A stretch of DNA of 59,255 bases from GCA-2708415 sp964353185 (GCA_964353185.1 CAYGUV010000010.1:1-59255); one strand, 5' to 3'. Shown: positions 42,132-51,001, counted from the stretch's first letter. Numbers and translations are program-made. Notes: generated from the letters alone by a model not told the origin.

Positions 42132-43136
42132 TTATCCCTCAAAAGCGTTGGTGTAGGCGGCTTTCAAGTTTTCAGGCGTCGCTGTATCAAGGTGCATTTC
42201 GGTGCTTAAAATCTGTCGCCAACGGCGCGCACCCGGAATTCCTTGGAATAATCCTGTCATATGACGCGTGATAGATTTAAGGGGCGTGTCGTATTTATCG
42301 GCTTGGTCATGGGCGTATAAAATCATCTCATCAATAATTTCTTCTGGACTGAGAAGATTTGTTGTACCCAAAATCTCTTTTTCGATTTGACGTAAAAACC
42401 ATGGGTTTTGGTACGCTTCACGCCCAATCATGACGCCATCAAAGATTTCTAAATTCTCTCGCACGCTTTCAATCGTCTTAATTCCGCCATTGAGTTGGAT
42501 GTTCAGGTTTGGATGATCATTCTTTAATCGTTCGACAATGTCATAACGAAGGGGGGGGATTTCACGATTTTCTTTCGGGCTCAACCCCTTGAGCCATGCT
42601 TTTCGAGCGTGAATTATGAAGGTATTACAATTATTTATATTATTTGTTTCACGTGAAACATTAGTTGTACACACGATATCCACAAACTTATTCACAAATT
42701 CATATTCTTCGGAATCATCGATACCGATACGTGTTTTTACATGAACAGGAATATTGGTGGCTTCGCGCATGGATTGGATACAATCGCGCACCAATTCAGG
42801 CTCACTCATTAAGCATGCCCCGAAAAAGCCGCTTTGCACGCGATCTGACGGGCAGCCGCAATTGAGGTTAATCTCATCATATCCTGCGTCTTCGCCCATT
42901 TTGGCGGCGATAGCCAAATCTTTGGGGTCTGATCCGCCTAGTTGAAGGATAACGGGCTTTTCCCGCGTATCATAGCGTAAGAAGCGCTCCGCATCGCCGC
43001 GGATAAGCGCGCCTGTTGTGACCATTTCGGTGTAAAGCGTTATGGATGGAGCGATAAGGCGGTGGAAGAAGCGGCAGTGCCGATCTGTCCAATCCATCAT
43101 CGGCGCAACTGATATTATTTTATCCTTATAATCCAT
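42132..43136 (-). CDS. dusA: tRNA-dihydrouridine(20/20a) synthase DusA, with embedded parS
   Basis: DusA reduces U20/U20a in tRNA using FMN. The 334-aa protein has the N-terminus SVAPMMDWTDRHCRFFHRLI, the catalytic C95 in EINLNCGCPSDRVQ and HARKAWLKGLSPKENR at 176-191. Between strand FVDIV and FIIHARK it carries an insertion of about nine residues relative to E. coli DusA (CTTNVSRETNNINN, 156-169). NVSRET (159-164) is encoded by the palindromic parS sequence. The enzyme core is otherwise intact, so it is probably active. Confidence 0.92.
   Translation of the reverse strand: MDYKDKIISVAPMMDWTDRHCRFFHRLIAPSITLYTEMVTTGALIRGDAERFLRYDTREKPVILQLGGSDPKDLAIAAKMGEDAGYDEINLNCGCPSDRVQSGFFGACLMSEPELVRDCIQSMREATNIPVHVKTRIGIDDSEEYEFVNKFVDIVCTTNVSRETNNINNCNTFIIHARKAWLKGLSPKENREIPPLRYDIVERLKNDHPNLNIQLNGGIKTIESVRENLEIFDGVMIGREAYQNPWFLRQIEKEILGTTNLLSPEEIIDEMILYAHDQADKYDTPLKSITRHMTGLFQGIPGARRWRQILSTEMHLDTATPENLKAAYTNAFEG
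42645..42660. promoter_or_regulatory. parS centromere site (ParB-binding), inside dusA
   Basis: TGTTTCACGTGAAACA is a perfect 16-bp palindrome identical to the bacterial parS consensus. It spans the last base of codon 159 to codon 164 of dusA, within a segment that looks like an in-frame insertion. ParB nucleates at such sites near the replication origin. No parA or parB gene is in the window. Confidence 0.93.
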
Positions 43137-43192
43137 AACCTAATTCACACATTTCCTTGAATTTAGAAGTGATTTATCATATTTCATTAGGG

Positions 43193-43744
43193 ATGTATCG
43201 TATATTTTTTCAAATTTTTGTTCTTACCATTGTTTTGCAATTAGGGTTTATTGGAAACGCAAAGGCGCAAGGGGCGAGTGAATCCGTATCGAAAGAGCCT
43301 GTGGCGGATAACCCTTATTTCAATAATACGGGCCTGCCATTGCCGCGATATATTTCGTTTGCGTCTGGCAAGGTGTTTATGCGCAGTGGCCCAGGGCTTC
43401 GGTATCCTATTCGTTGGATTTATACGGAAAAAGGATTGCCTATCGAAGTTATTCAAGAATTTGATACGTGGCGCAAAGTAAGGGATTATGAGGGGGCAGA
43501 AGGTTGGGTGCATCAGTCTTTATTATCGGGGCGCCGTGCTGGCATAACCCGTGGTGATGACCCTGTCACGCTTTATCGCAAATCAAGCGTGGATTCAAAA
43601 CCTGTTGTTGAATTGGAACCAATGGTTGTAATACCCCTTGAGGAGTGTACAAAAAATTGGTGTAAGTCAGAGATTCAGGGCTTTAAAGGGTGGATTGAAA
43701 AAAAGTTTCTATGGGGCGTTTACGCGGACGAAGAATTCGATTAG
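43193..43744 (+). CDS. Periplasmic SH3 domain protein
   Basis: The ATG at 43193 is used; the longer frame starts at TTG. The 183-aa protein has a signal peptide (MYRIFFQIFVLTIVLQLGF..., cleavage near NAKAQG). Two bacterial SH3 domains follow: SGKVFMRSGPGLRYPIRWIY (about 57-115) and a second one to the end with GFKGWIEKKFLWGVY. The LPLPRYISFASGKVFMRSGP opening is shared by a family found widely in alphaproteobacteria. It probably binds peptidoglycan or a partner protein. Divergent from dusA. Confidence 0.85.
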   Translation: MYRIFFQIFVLTIVLQLGFIGNAKAQGASESVSKEPVADNPYFNNTGLPLPRYISFASGKVFMRSGPGLRYPIRWIYTEKGLPIEVIQEFDTWRKVRDYEGAEGWVHQSLLSGRRAGITRGDDPVTLYRKSSVDSKPVVELEPMVVIPLEECTKNWCKSEIQGFKGWIEKKFLWGVYADEEFD

Positions 43745-43811
43745 AATCATAGTTATTCGGTATTCGCCGATTTCACTATTCTTACTTTTAACCCGAAATC
43801 ATATTTGAACA

Positions 43812-44834
43812 ATGTTAGACTCTGCTAATAAAGCCGATGTGGCCCATCGGATTCTCTACACGATTCAGTCGCTGTGCGCTGATGAAGAAAAAGGGATGGA
43901 CGCGATGAAGGTGATAAACCTTTTGGCGGGCATATATGTCGAGAGCGCGTTTTTATTTGATAATTGTGAGGAAGCTTTGCAGGGCAGTTTTGTAAAGCTG
44001 TCTAAGCGTTTGGAATGTGACCCGATTGGGGGCGAATTACACGAAGATGTTTTACCGCCCGCCAGTATAATAGATTTTGATGCCGAAATGGGCCGTGCCA
44101 TTGCCCGCGAATTTTTTGAAGAATGGCTAGATTGTAATTACGAATTTCATGCGATGTTATTAGAATTAACACAGCAAATCTTTACCAGATGGGAAGAGGC
44201 GCGCCCCGTTGGGTTGCCTGCGCAATTTAATTCCCCCGTATATATGGGCCAACGCCGTAGCGAGAGTTTCCGTTTATTGGTGGAGGTTACCTATCGTGCC
44301 ATGGCCTATGAAATTGCCGCGCAAGAATTATGCGATGTTGTGATTGAAAAGAAAATTGGGGTGCGCGGTTGGAATATGGCCGACAGCATCAGCGGCCTTG
44401 CAGGGTTGGCGGGACGTAAATTATCTTTATCCCATAACGGGCGTGACCAATGTTGTTGGTTCCGTGGGTCTGATTTGCCTGATTTATTGGATCAAACGGC
44501 ATATGTTATGACGCAAGAAGCCGTCAGATTGGGCACGCCAACGGGTACAGATTGGCGTTTTGGGTTGCCCGCCAATGATACACCCGCAAACGCGCCAACA
44601 TTGTTGGTGAAATCAGTCGAACAAATTTGCCATGGTTTTTTTGAGGCCATTAATTTACATGATTATAATGACCAAGCCGTTTGTGCCGCAAAGGCCGCAG
44701 GACGCATGTTAGCGGTTGCCTGCGCCGGTGAAAAACCAGATATTGAGCCCGCCATTGCCAAGCCATTGGCCATGGCCGCCATGACCGAAACATACAAAAA
44801 TGCGTGCGTTGCCGAAGCCGCAGTTAATTATTAA
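43812..44834 (+). CDS. Conserved hypothetical protein (340 aa)
   Basis: Not recognised. A soluble, mainly helical protein (MLDSANKADVAHRILYTIQS, GRAIAREFFEEWLDCNYEFH, ESFRLLVEVTYRAMAYEIAA) with several cysteines (C22, C46, C224 and C225 in DQCCWFRGSDLP). Glycine-rich mid-part SGLAGLAGRKLSLSHNGR. No motif ties it to a known enzyme. Its end overlaps the convergent orphan at 44831 by 4 bp. Confidence 0.65.
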   Translation: MLDSANKADVAHRILYTIQSLCADEEKGMDAMKVINLLAGIYVESAFLFDNCEEALQGSFVKLSKRLECDPIGGELHEDVLPPASIIDFDAEMGRAIAREFFEEWLDCNYEFHAMLLELTQQIFTRWEEARPVGLPAQFNSPVYMGQRRSESFRLLVEVTYRAMAYEIAAQELCDVVIEKKIGVRGWNMADSISGLAGLAGRKLSLSHNGRDQCCWFRGSDLPDLLDQTAYVMTQEAVRLGTPTGTDWRFGLPANDTPANAPTLLVKSVEQICHGFFEAINLHDYNDQAVCAAKAAGRMLAVACAGEKPDIEPAIAKPLAMAAMTETYKNACVAEAAVNY

Positions 44835-45358
44835 GCGTCATAACGCCAAGACCGAATATTAACGCTAGCTATAGGTAGGACTAAAGTTTCTTCCATTTTT
44901 AAAAGTAATTTTCTAGATTCATTAAAAGGCACCAAAGAAGAAATAATATGCCTTCTGTCATCATCGTTGTCATTTGTTACAAATGGTAGTGAAAAAACAT
45001 AAACGGATGGTACAGGATGCCTTGTGCTAATCACGTCTTGTGCCAATTTTGCCCGTTCATCTTTTGACTGTTCTATGCTTATATATCTATGTAAGGGATT
45101 TTCTCCAACTTTCAACCTTTGAAAGTGAGTGGTTCTAGATAATGCGTATAGCCAAGAATCTCTAATAGTTTCTAAGCTTTCTTCATCAACAGTATCTTCA
45201 ATTGAAGATAAAACAATAGGATTAGCACCTATAACTCGTGTTACTTCTAATGGTGAATTGTGATCTAAATCCGTAGCGCTATAAATACGGATCGATGCCA
45301 TGACTTTATATGTTTTTTTGAACCCATTTGATAAAATACTACTTATAACTTCTGACAT
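44831..45358 (-). CDS. Orphan protein, longer member of a two-gene unknown family (175 aa)
   Basis: The ATG at 45358 is chosen because GAGG lies upstream; an earlier in-frame ATG overlaps that site. The protein shares pattern with the gene at 52284: [IV]R[IV]-x11-LEV-x-RV-x3-N-x3-L (residues 23-50) without gaps, then RT[TS]H-x2-R-x3-G-x3-L, then L[VL]LP[IV] at the C-terminus. Between them it carries about 40 extra residues, including PVPSVYVFSLPFVTND. No known motif. Soluble, no signal peptide. It has its own TTGACA promoter. Confidence 0.6.
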   Translation of the reverse strand: MSEVISSILSNGFKKTYKVMASIRIYSATDLDHNSPLEVTRVIGANPIVLSSIEDTVDEESLETIRDSWLYALSRTTHFQRLKVGENPLHRYISIEQSKDERAKLAQDVISTRHPVPSVYVFSLPFVTNDNDDDRRHIISSLVPFNESRKLLLKMEETLVLPIASVNIRSWRYDA

Positions 45359-45393
45359 AAAATACCTCATACTTAAAATACATACTAGATAAT

Positions 45394-45423
45394 ATAAAAT
45401 TACATAGCCTATGTTCTGTCAAT
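45394..45423 (-). promoter_or_regulatory. TTGACA promoter for the 44831-45358 orphan
   Basis: Minus strand: TTATTGACAGAACAT with TTGACA at 45423-45418, 18-bp spacer, then TTTATA (45399-45394). The ATG lies 35 nt after the -10. Confidence 0.55.
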
Positions 45424-45527
45424 AAATTAAATAAGAAATGTTAAGTTATTCCCATCAATGCTTGATTCATGGAACAAGGCGGGGTAAGAATCGTTACATG
45501 ACAAATGCAGCGAAAAAAGAGAGTAAC

Positions 45528-46046
45528 ATGAGCCACGAACAACAATCTTCCTATAGTTACGACGAGATCATTAAATGCGGTAAAGGGGAGCTTTTTGGCC
45601 CAGGAAATGCACAATTGCCATTACCGCCCATGTTGATGTTTGACCGCATAACCGAAATTTCGATGGATGGCGGCGAATTCGGTAAAGGGCAAGTAATTGC
45701 AGAATTTGATATTAATCCTGATCTTTGGTTCTTTGAATGTCATTTCGAAGGGGACCCAGTGATGCCAGGATGCTTAGGGCTTGATGCCATGTGGCAATTG
45801 ACTGGTTTCTGGCTTGGCTGGACAGGGGCATCTGGTTCAGGCCGTGCGCTTGGGCTGGGTGAGTTGAAATTTACTGACCAAGTTTTACCAACGACAAAGA
45901 AGGTTCGTTATATCATCGATATTAAGCGTTTTATTAACCGCAAGTTAGTTTTGGGTGTTGCGGACGGTAAATTGGAAGCCGATGGTAAAGTTATCTATGA
46001 AGCCAAAGACATGAAGGTCGGCTTGTTCGATAATTCGGGGAATTAA
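45528..46046 (+). CDS. fabA: 3-hydroxydecanoyl-ACP dehydratase/isomerase FabA
   Basis: FabA makes the cis-3-decenoyl-ACP that leads to unsaturated fatty acids. The start MSHEQQSSYSYDEI at 45528 gives 172 residues, the E. coli length, with GAGAG upstream; earlier in-frame starts lack this. Active-site H72 is in CHFEGDPVMPGC and D86 in LGLDAMWQL. The segments GRALGLGELKFTDQVLP and KVGLFDN match the family. A half-size EamA gene separates it from fabB, unlike the usual fabA-fabB pair. Confidence 0.96.
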   Translation: MSHEQQSSYSYDEIIKCGKGELFGPGNAQLPLPPMLMFDRITEISMDGGEFGKGQVIAEFDINPDLWFFECHFEGDPVMPGCLGLDAMWQLTGFWLGWTGASGSGRALGLGELKFTDQVLPTTKKVRYIIDIKRFINRKLVLGVADGKLEADGKVIYEAKDMKVGLFDNSGN

Positions 46047-46049
46047 TAG

Positions 46050-46487
46050 GTGAGTGTTCTATGGGGGGTATTTGCTGTTCTTACAGTAATAGGTTCAACA
46101 CTTTATAATTTTTCCGTTAAAAGTGCGGGAGATAATGTAAATCCGTTTATCTTTACTGTGATGTTGACAATATTTGCTTTTGCAGGTCATGCGATTGCTT
46201 TATTTATCAATAAAATGTTTTTCAATACAGAATTGAAGTTAGAAATTACCAATTATGGACTTGGACTCGCATTTTTGGCAGGGCTTGGCGTTGTGCTAAT
46301 TGATTTAGCTTATTTCTTTGCCGTTAAATATGGTGGTTTAACAATATCCAATACTTTTTGGACAGTTGGCAGTTTGATTTTGGTCATTCTGATTGGCTTG
46401 TTTTATTTTAATGAGCAATTAACCGCAGTAAAAAGCATCGGCTTATTTTTGGGGTTTATATCTATAGTACTGTTGGTGAAAGCATAA
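46050..46487 (+). CDS. Half-size EamA/SMR-like membrane transporter (145 aa)
   Basis: Five hydrophobic helices: WGVFAVLTVIGSTLYNFSV, FIFTVMLTIFAFAGHAIALF, GLAFLAGLGVVLIDLAYFFA, TVGSLILVILIGLFYF and SIGLFLGFISIVLLVKA. This size fits one EamA half, which would work as a dimer. It uses GTG as start (46050), 3 bp after the fabA stop, so it is in the fab operon. The substrate is unknown. Confidence 0.72.
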   Translation: MSVLWGVFAVLTVIGSTLYNFSVKSAGDNVNPFIFTVMLTIFAFAGHAIALFINKMFFNTELKLEITNYGLGLAFLAGLGVVLIDLAYFFAVKYGGLTISNTFWTVGSLILVILIGLFYFNEQLTAVKSIGLFLGFISIVLLVKA

Positions 46488-46545
46488 AAATTATGTCAAC
46501 TCAATAATGTTTGAGGTCTGAATAGGAATCCTTTAAAAAGATTCC

Positions 46546-47799
46546 ATGACATATTTAATCAAAGAAAATAAATTACCGCGGGTTGTTATTACGGGCATGG
46601 GTATAATCTCATGCATCGGGAATAATGTTGACGAAGTTTTAGAGAGCCTAAAGGCGGGAAAGTCAGGGATTACCGCTGATGAAACCATGGCGGAGATGGG
46701 CTTTCGTTCGCAAATCTCGGGTAAGATTGATATCGATTTGGCAGACCATATTGATAAGCGCATGTTGCGTTTTATGGGCCCTGGGGCGGCGTATAACCAT
46801 TTAGCGATGGAGCAAGCGATTGCCGATTCTGGCTTAACGGAAGATCAGGTTTCAAACCCACGCACGGGTATTGTTATGGGGTCTGGTGGGCCATCGACAT
46901 CGGCGCAAGTTCAAGCGGCCGATATTGCGCGTGAAAAAGGGGTGAAGCGTATTGGGCCATTTGCCGTGCCAAAATGTATGAGTTCGACCAATTCAGCCAA
47001 TATTTCAACCAATTTTAAGATTAAAGGTGTGAATTATTCAATCACCTCTGCGTGTTCAACCTCTGCGCATTGTATTGGAAATGCGGTTGAGCAAATTCAA
47101 CTAGGGAAACAAGATATTATGTTTGCTGGTGGTGGTGAGGAGCTTGACTGGGCGTTGTCCGCGTTATTTGACGCGATGGGCGCGATGAGCAGTAAATATA
47201 ACGACACACCAACCAAGGCGGCGCGTGCGTATGACGCAAACCGTGATGGGTTTGTTATTGGCTCAGGCGGCGGTGTTGTTGTTTTGGAGGAATACGAAGC
47301 GGCCAAGGCGCGCGGCGCGAAGATCTATGCCGAAGTTACTGGATATGGCGCAACATCAGATGGTGCGGATATGGTCGCGCCAAGCGGTGAGGGCGGTATG
47401 CGAAGCATGAAATTGGCCCTTGAGACAGTGTCAAAGCCAGTGACTTATATTAATACACATGGCACAAGCACGCCTGCGGGGGATATTACAGAGTTGAACG
47501 CGATTAAAGAAGTGTTTGGCAAGGCAGATCATGACATGCCGCATATCAGCGCAACCAAATCTATGACCGGGCATTCATTGGGCGCAACAGGGGTGCAGGA
47601 GGCGATTTATTCAATCCTTATGATGAAACATAATTTTGTTTGCCCAAGTATTAATATAGAAACATTGGATGAGGGCGCCAAAGGCTTCCCCATTGCGCAG
47701 AAACGCGTAGATAATGTTGATCATCAATCTGTCATGTCAAACAGCTTTGGTTTCGGCGGAACAAACTGCACGCTCGTAATGAGCAAGGTGGAGGATTAA
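46546..47799 (+). CDS. fabB: Beta-ketoacyl-ACP synthase I (FabB)
   Basis: FabB elongates saturated and unsaturated acyl chains. The 417-aa thiolase-fold protein has the nucleophile C170 in SITSACSTSAHC, and H305 (NTHGTSTPAGD), K338 and H343 (KSMTGHSLGATG) as the other catalytic residues, and ends FGFGGTNCTLVMSK. Gene order fabA..fabB-fabI is standard in alphaproteobacteria. Confidence 0.96.
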   Translation: MTYLIKENKLPRVVITGMGIISCIGNNVDEVLESLKAGKSGITADETMAEMGFRSQISGKIDIDLADHIDKRMLRFMGPGAAYNHLAMEQAIADSGLTEDQVSNPRTGIVMGSGGPSTSAQVQAADIAREKGVKRIGPFAVPKCMSSTNSANISTNFKIKGVNYSITSACSTSAHCIGNAVEQIQLGKQDIMFAGGGEELDWALSALFDAMGAMSSKYNDTPTKAARAYDANRDGFVIGSGGGVVVLEEYEAAKARGAKIYAEVTGYGATSDGADMVAPSGEGGMRSMKLALETVSKPVTYINTHGTSTPAGDITELNAIKEVFGKADHDMPHISATKSMTGHSLGATGVQEAIYSILMMKHNFVCPSINIETLDEGAKGFPIAQKRVDNVDHQSVMSNSFGFGGTNCTLVMSKVED

Positions 47800-47802
47800 G
47801 CC

Positions 47803-48618
47803 ATGAATATTAAAACAGACATCATGAAGGGCAAACGTGGGTTGGTAATGGGCGTTGCCAATGAAAAATCAATAGCATGGGGTATGGCGAAAACCTTGGC
47901 TGAAAATGGCGCAGAATTGGCGTTTACGTATCAAGGCGATGCGTTTGGCAAACGGGTGAAGCCATTGGCAGAATCTGTTGGATCAAACATCGTTATTGAT
48001 TGTGATGTGTCGAATGAAGGGGATTTGGACAATCTTTTTGCCGCGCTTAAACAAGAATGGGGTGAATTTGATTTTTTAATTCACGCCATCGCGTTTAGTG
48101 ATAAGGACGAATTAAAAGGACGTTATGTTGATACTACGTTAGAAAACTTTACCAAGTCGCTGCATATTTCATGCTTTTCTTTTACATCCATTATGCGCCG
48201 TGCGGCGGATATGATGAAGCCAGGGGGAAGCGCAGTGACGCTTTCTTATTATGGGGCAGAAAAAGCGATGCCAAATTACAATGTTATGGGCGTGGCGAAG
48301 GCGGCGTTGGAAGCGAGCGTTCGATATCTAGCCGCAGATTTGGGCCGAGATGGTATTCGTGTGAATGCGATTAGTGCGGGACCAATGCGCACCCTTGCCG
48401 GCGCGGTGATTGGAAACGCCCGCACGACATTTAAGTATAATACAATCACTGCACCATTACAGCGTCCTGTTGAATTGGACGAGCTAGGCGGGGCAGGATT
48501 GTATTTGCTATCCGAATTATCAGGCGCGGTCACAGGTGAAGTGCATTATGTCGATTGTGGCTTTAACGCCGTGGGTATGCCCATGCCCGATAGGTTGAAA
48601 GAGTTTGGCGAGAAGTAA
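47803..48618 (+). CDS. fabI: Enoyl-ACP reductase FabI
   Basis: FabI reduces trans-2-enoyl-ACP with NADH. The 271-aa SDR-type protein has GVANEKSIAWGMAKTL at 17-32 and the catalytic Y-x6-K pair Y159 and K166 (NYNVMGVAK), with AGPMRTLA following. At the position of E. coli G93, where substitution affects triclosan binding, this protein has Ala (HAIAF); the same is seen in other alphaproteobacterial FabI. It follows fabB by 3 bp. Confidence 0.95.
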   Translation: MNIKTDIMKGKRGLVMGVANEKSIAWGMAKTLAENGAELAFTYQGDAFGKRVKPLAESVGSNIVIDCDVSNEGDLDNLFAALKQEWGEFDFLIHAIAFSDKDELKGRYVDTTLENFTKSLHISCFSFTSIMRRAADMMKPGGSAVTLSYYGAEKAMPNYNVMGVAKAALEASVRYLAADLGRDGIRVNAISAGPMRTLAGAVIGNARTTFKYNTITAPLQRPVELDELGGAGLYLLSELSGAVTGEVHYVDCGFNAVGMPMPDRLKEFGEK

Positions 48619-48627
48619 TAATATAAC

Positions 48628-49080
48628 GTGGAAACGTTCATCTCAATTAACAATAGAATTTTTAAAACATTATTAGATGCTTGGGAATTATCCCGTAGCA
48701 TTGAGCCGCATGGATCATTTTTGGGGCAGGCGGTGTTTTCGCAGGTTGACGACAGGACGCTTTCTTATCAAGAAATGGGCGAGATGACTTTATCAGAAGG
48801 GCACGTGCTTGATGATGTTCAAAAGCGTTATATCTATAAATTAAAAGAAGATGCGATTGCGGTTTATTTTGATGATGGGCCAGATAAAGGGAAATTGTTT
48901 CACCGATTAAAATTTGATGAGAATGGATTTGCCGAAGCGCATCATGATTGCCCGCCCGACACATATCATACAAAAATGCAGATTAAATCAGATGAAGAAT
49001 TTGAGGTTGAGCATGTGGTAAAAGGACCACGTAAAGATTATAAAATTATCAGTAAATACAAAAAACGCGGCGTAAGTTAA
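48628..49080 (+). CDS. DUF6314 family protein
   Basis: The 150-aa protein starts at GTG (48628), 9 bp after fabI. It has the pattern I know for DUF6314: SFLGQAVFSQ, LSYQEMGEMTLSEGHVL, YFDDGPDKGKLFHRLKF, AEAHHDCPPDTYHTKMQIKS and the end VVKGPRKDYKIISKYKKRG. The fold is probably a small beta-barrel like lipocalins. The function is unknown. It may be the last gene of the fab operon. Confidence 0.78.
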   Translation: METFISINNRIFKTLLDAWELSRSIEPHGSFLGQAVFSQVDDRTLSYQEMGEMTLSEGHVLDDVQKRYIYKLKEDAIAVYFDDGPDKGKLFHRLKFDENGFAEAHHDCPPDTYHTKMQIKSDEEFEVEHVVKGPRKDYKIISKYKKRGVS

Positions 49081-49118
49081 TACGCGCGCGCTTTATGAAT
49101 TCTTATTGGTATTAAACC

Positions 49119-49313
49119 TTAGTAAGCTTTGGTCACGCCGTCGCTTACTGCTTTTTCGGCGTTGGTCTGTGACATGATAGCACAAAGTGTAGTCGAGCAC
49201 TTAGGGCATTGGCCTTTAGCCATATAGCCACCTTTTTTAGTTTGGTGAATCGCGGGGTCGTTCATCTTCACACCTTTTTCTTTACATTTTACACAATATG
49301 CTGTTATCGCCAT
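49119..49313 (-). CDS. Small zinc-ribbon protein (DUF5679-like)
   Basis: A 64-aa protein with two Cys pairs: YCVKCKEKG (C7, C10) and QCPKCSTTLC (C36, C39), spaced as a zinc ribbon, with an AKGQCPKC core like DUF5679. A perfect GGAGG lies 6 nt before the ATG. Nucleic-acid or ribosome binding is a guess. Confidence 0.8.
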   Translation of the reverse strand: MAITAYCVKCKEKGVKMNDPAIHQTKKGGYMAKGQCPKCSTTLCAIMSQTNAEKAVSDGVTKAY

Positions 49314-49363
49314 GAGAACCTCCTGAGTTAGCTTATGAATGTCTTATTGATAAAGACTCCCTT

Positions 49364-49372
49364 ATTATAACA
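49364..49372 (-). promoter_or_regulatory. Extended -10 promoter of the zinc-ribbon gene
   Basis: Minus strand TGTTATAAT: TG-T followed by the consensus hexamer TATAAT (49369-49364), 51 nt before the ATG. TTGCCA lies 12 bp upstream, too close for a regular -35. Confidence 0.55.
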
Positions 49373-49424
49373 CGAAAACGTTGGCAAGTGGCACGCTTAT
49401 AGGTAAAAATAAAAAGTATATATA

Positions 49425-50252
49425 TTACAATAGTTTAAGGGGTGGTTTGAGCATGGTTTTTATTGTTTTCATGTCATTTTTCGCCGTAAAAGGTGGGTTT
49501 ATTATGATCATGCCTGTTCCGCTCATCCCGCGTTCTACAGGGGCAAAATGCCATTCATCGATAATTATTTTATCTTGGGGGATGTCAGATGCTTTAACGG
49601 CTTCTATCATATCCAAATGATTTTGAGCGGGTAAGATTGGATACCAAATCATATAAATCCCTTGCGGCCATTTTTTATAGGCAGCCAATATATTTTTGAT
49701 GCAGGTTTTATATTCGGTTTTAATCTCATAACTAGGGTCACATAAAACGCCGCCACGTTTTAGATGAGGGGGGATTTTCCCTTTGAGCGCGTGGTAGCCA
49801 TCTTCAAATTCTAATTTAGTATTGATAAAATTCTTTAAGGTTTTTTCTAAATAAGGGTATTCACCTTTATGGAGATCATAAGCAAATAAACGGTCGGTAG
49901 GGCGCATGATTTTTGCCGCAATATAGGCGGAGCCGGGATAGGTTTTTATATGTCCATCACCATTGAGGTCTTTTAAAATTTTTGCGTAATGTTGAAAGGC
50001 GTTGACGTTGGCCTGTTCCGCATCTTGATTTTTGATGAGAAGGGGCATGAGGGCGTCAATGCCTTCATTAAATTCACCAATTTTTTGTGCCTCATCAGAT
50101 TCTAAATTATATAAGCCGCGTCCTGCGTGAGTATCAACCCATTGAAAGGGTGTATCCTTTTTTAATAGATAATCTAAGACAGTGATGAGCCAAAGATGTT
50201 TTTGGATATCAGCACGATTGCCCGCATGGTAAATATGTTGATAGCTTAACAT
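49425..50252 (-). CDS. rlmJ: 23S rRNA (adenine2030-N6)-methyltransferase RlmJ
   Basis: RlmJ methylates A2030 of 23S rRNA. The 275-aa protein begins with the characteristic MLSYQHIYHAGNRADIQKHL, has SAM motif I VDTHAGRGLYNL (39-50) and the catalytic DPSYE (172-176, where E. coli has DPPYE). YMIWYPILPAQNHL and MSGTGMIIINPPF are also typical. Its ATG overlaps the stop of the upstream glycerophosphodiesterase gene by one base (TAATG). Confidence 0.94.
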   Translation of the reverse strand: MLSYQHIYHAGNRADIQKHLWLITVLDYLLKKDTPFQWVDTHAGRGLYNLESDEAQKIGEFNEGIDALMPLLIKNQDAEQANVNAFQHYAKILKDLNGDGHIKTYPGSAYIAAKIMRPTDRLFAYDLHKGEYPYLEKTLKNFINTKLEFEDGYHALKGKIPPHLKRGGVLCDPSYEIKTEYKTCIKNILAAYKKWPQGIYMIWYPILPAQNHLDMIEAVKASDIPQDKIIIDEWHFAPVERGMSGTGMIIINPPFTAKNDMKTIKTMLKPPLKLL

Positions 50253-51001
50253 TAATGGACGCTTAACATGTTTTCCATGATGACATCAGGCTCATCAGAG
50301 AAGACAGTTTTGACACCGATTGATTGTAATTCACGTGCCAATTCAGGTTCATTCACGGTGTATACCAATGGAATATAATCATTCTCGAGCGTTGTTGAAA
50401 TAATTTCTGGAGTAACCAGTTGTGTGCCAAAATTTATTGTTTTGACGTGCAAGTAATCGGCAAGCTCTAACCAGTTGTCTGAAATTTCATCCCCGCCTAA
50501 TAATAAACCACGTGGCCAATCGGTCGCGACATCCATGGCGGCCTCTAACGATACATGTTCAAATGATGAGATGAGCAAACCATCGTGGTTGTCCCAGTAT
50601 TGGGAAAGGATATCTAAGGCAATCTCCGCGGTATCTTTTTCGCGTCCTGGGCATGGTTTGATCTCTAAATTTAAACCAAGGTCGCGTTCGATAAGGGCGT
50701 CGATGGCTTCTTCTAATGTTGGGATTTTGATGCCAGCGAAACTGTCTGAGAACCAGCTGCCTGCCTCTAATTGTTTAAGTTCTTCATAGGTGATTTCGGC
50801 AACAAGGCCGTGGCCATTTGTTGTGCGCTCTAGATCATCGTCATGGAAGAGGATGGGGACATCATCTTTTGTCAGTTTGACGTCAAGCTCAACCCATTTT
50901 ACACCAATATCGGCGGCGGTGTGGATGCCCTCAATTGTGTTTTCTGGGGCGTATGCTGCTGCGCCACGGTGACCGATAACTTTTGGTAATTTAAGTGCCA
51001 T
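50252..51001 (-). CDS. Glycerophosphodiester phosphodiesterase
   Basis: Cleaves deacylated phospholipids to glycerol-3-phosphate and an alcohol. Starting at ATG 51001 gives 249 residues: VIGHRGAAAYAPENT holds the general acid/base His and the Glu ligand, VELDVKLTKDDVPILFHDD the metal ligands and second His. LEIKPCPG and the C-terminal VYTVNEPE and VKTVFSDEP are canonical. An in-frame ATG at 51019 would add six residues. No signal peptide, so it is cytosolic (UgpQ-like). Confidence 0.93.
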   Translation of the reverse strand: MALKLPKVIGHRGAAAYAPENTIEGIHTAADIGVKWVELDVKLTKDDVPILFHDDDLERTTNGHGLVAEITYEELKQLEAGSWFSDSFAGIKIPTLEEAIDALIERDLGLNLEIKPCPGREKDTAEIALDILSQYWDNHDGLLISSFEHVSLEAAMDVATDWPRGLLLGGDEISDNWLELADYLHVKTINFGTQLVTPEIISTTLENDYIPLVYTVNEPELARELQSIGVKTVFSDEPDVIMENMLSVH

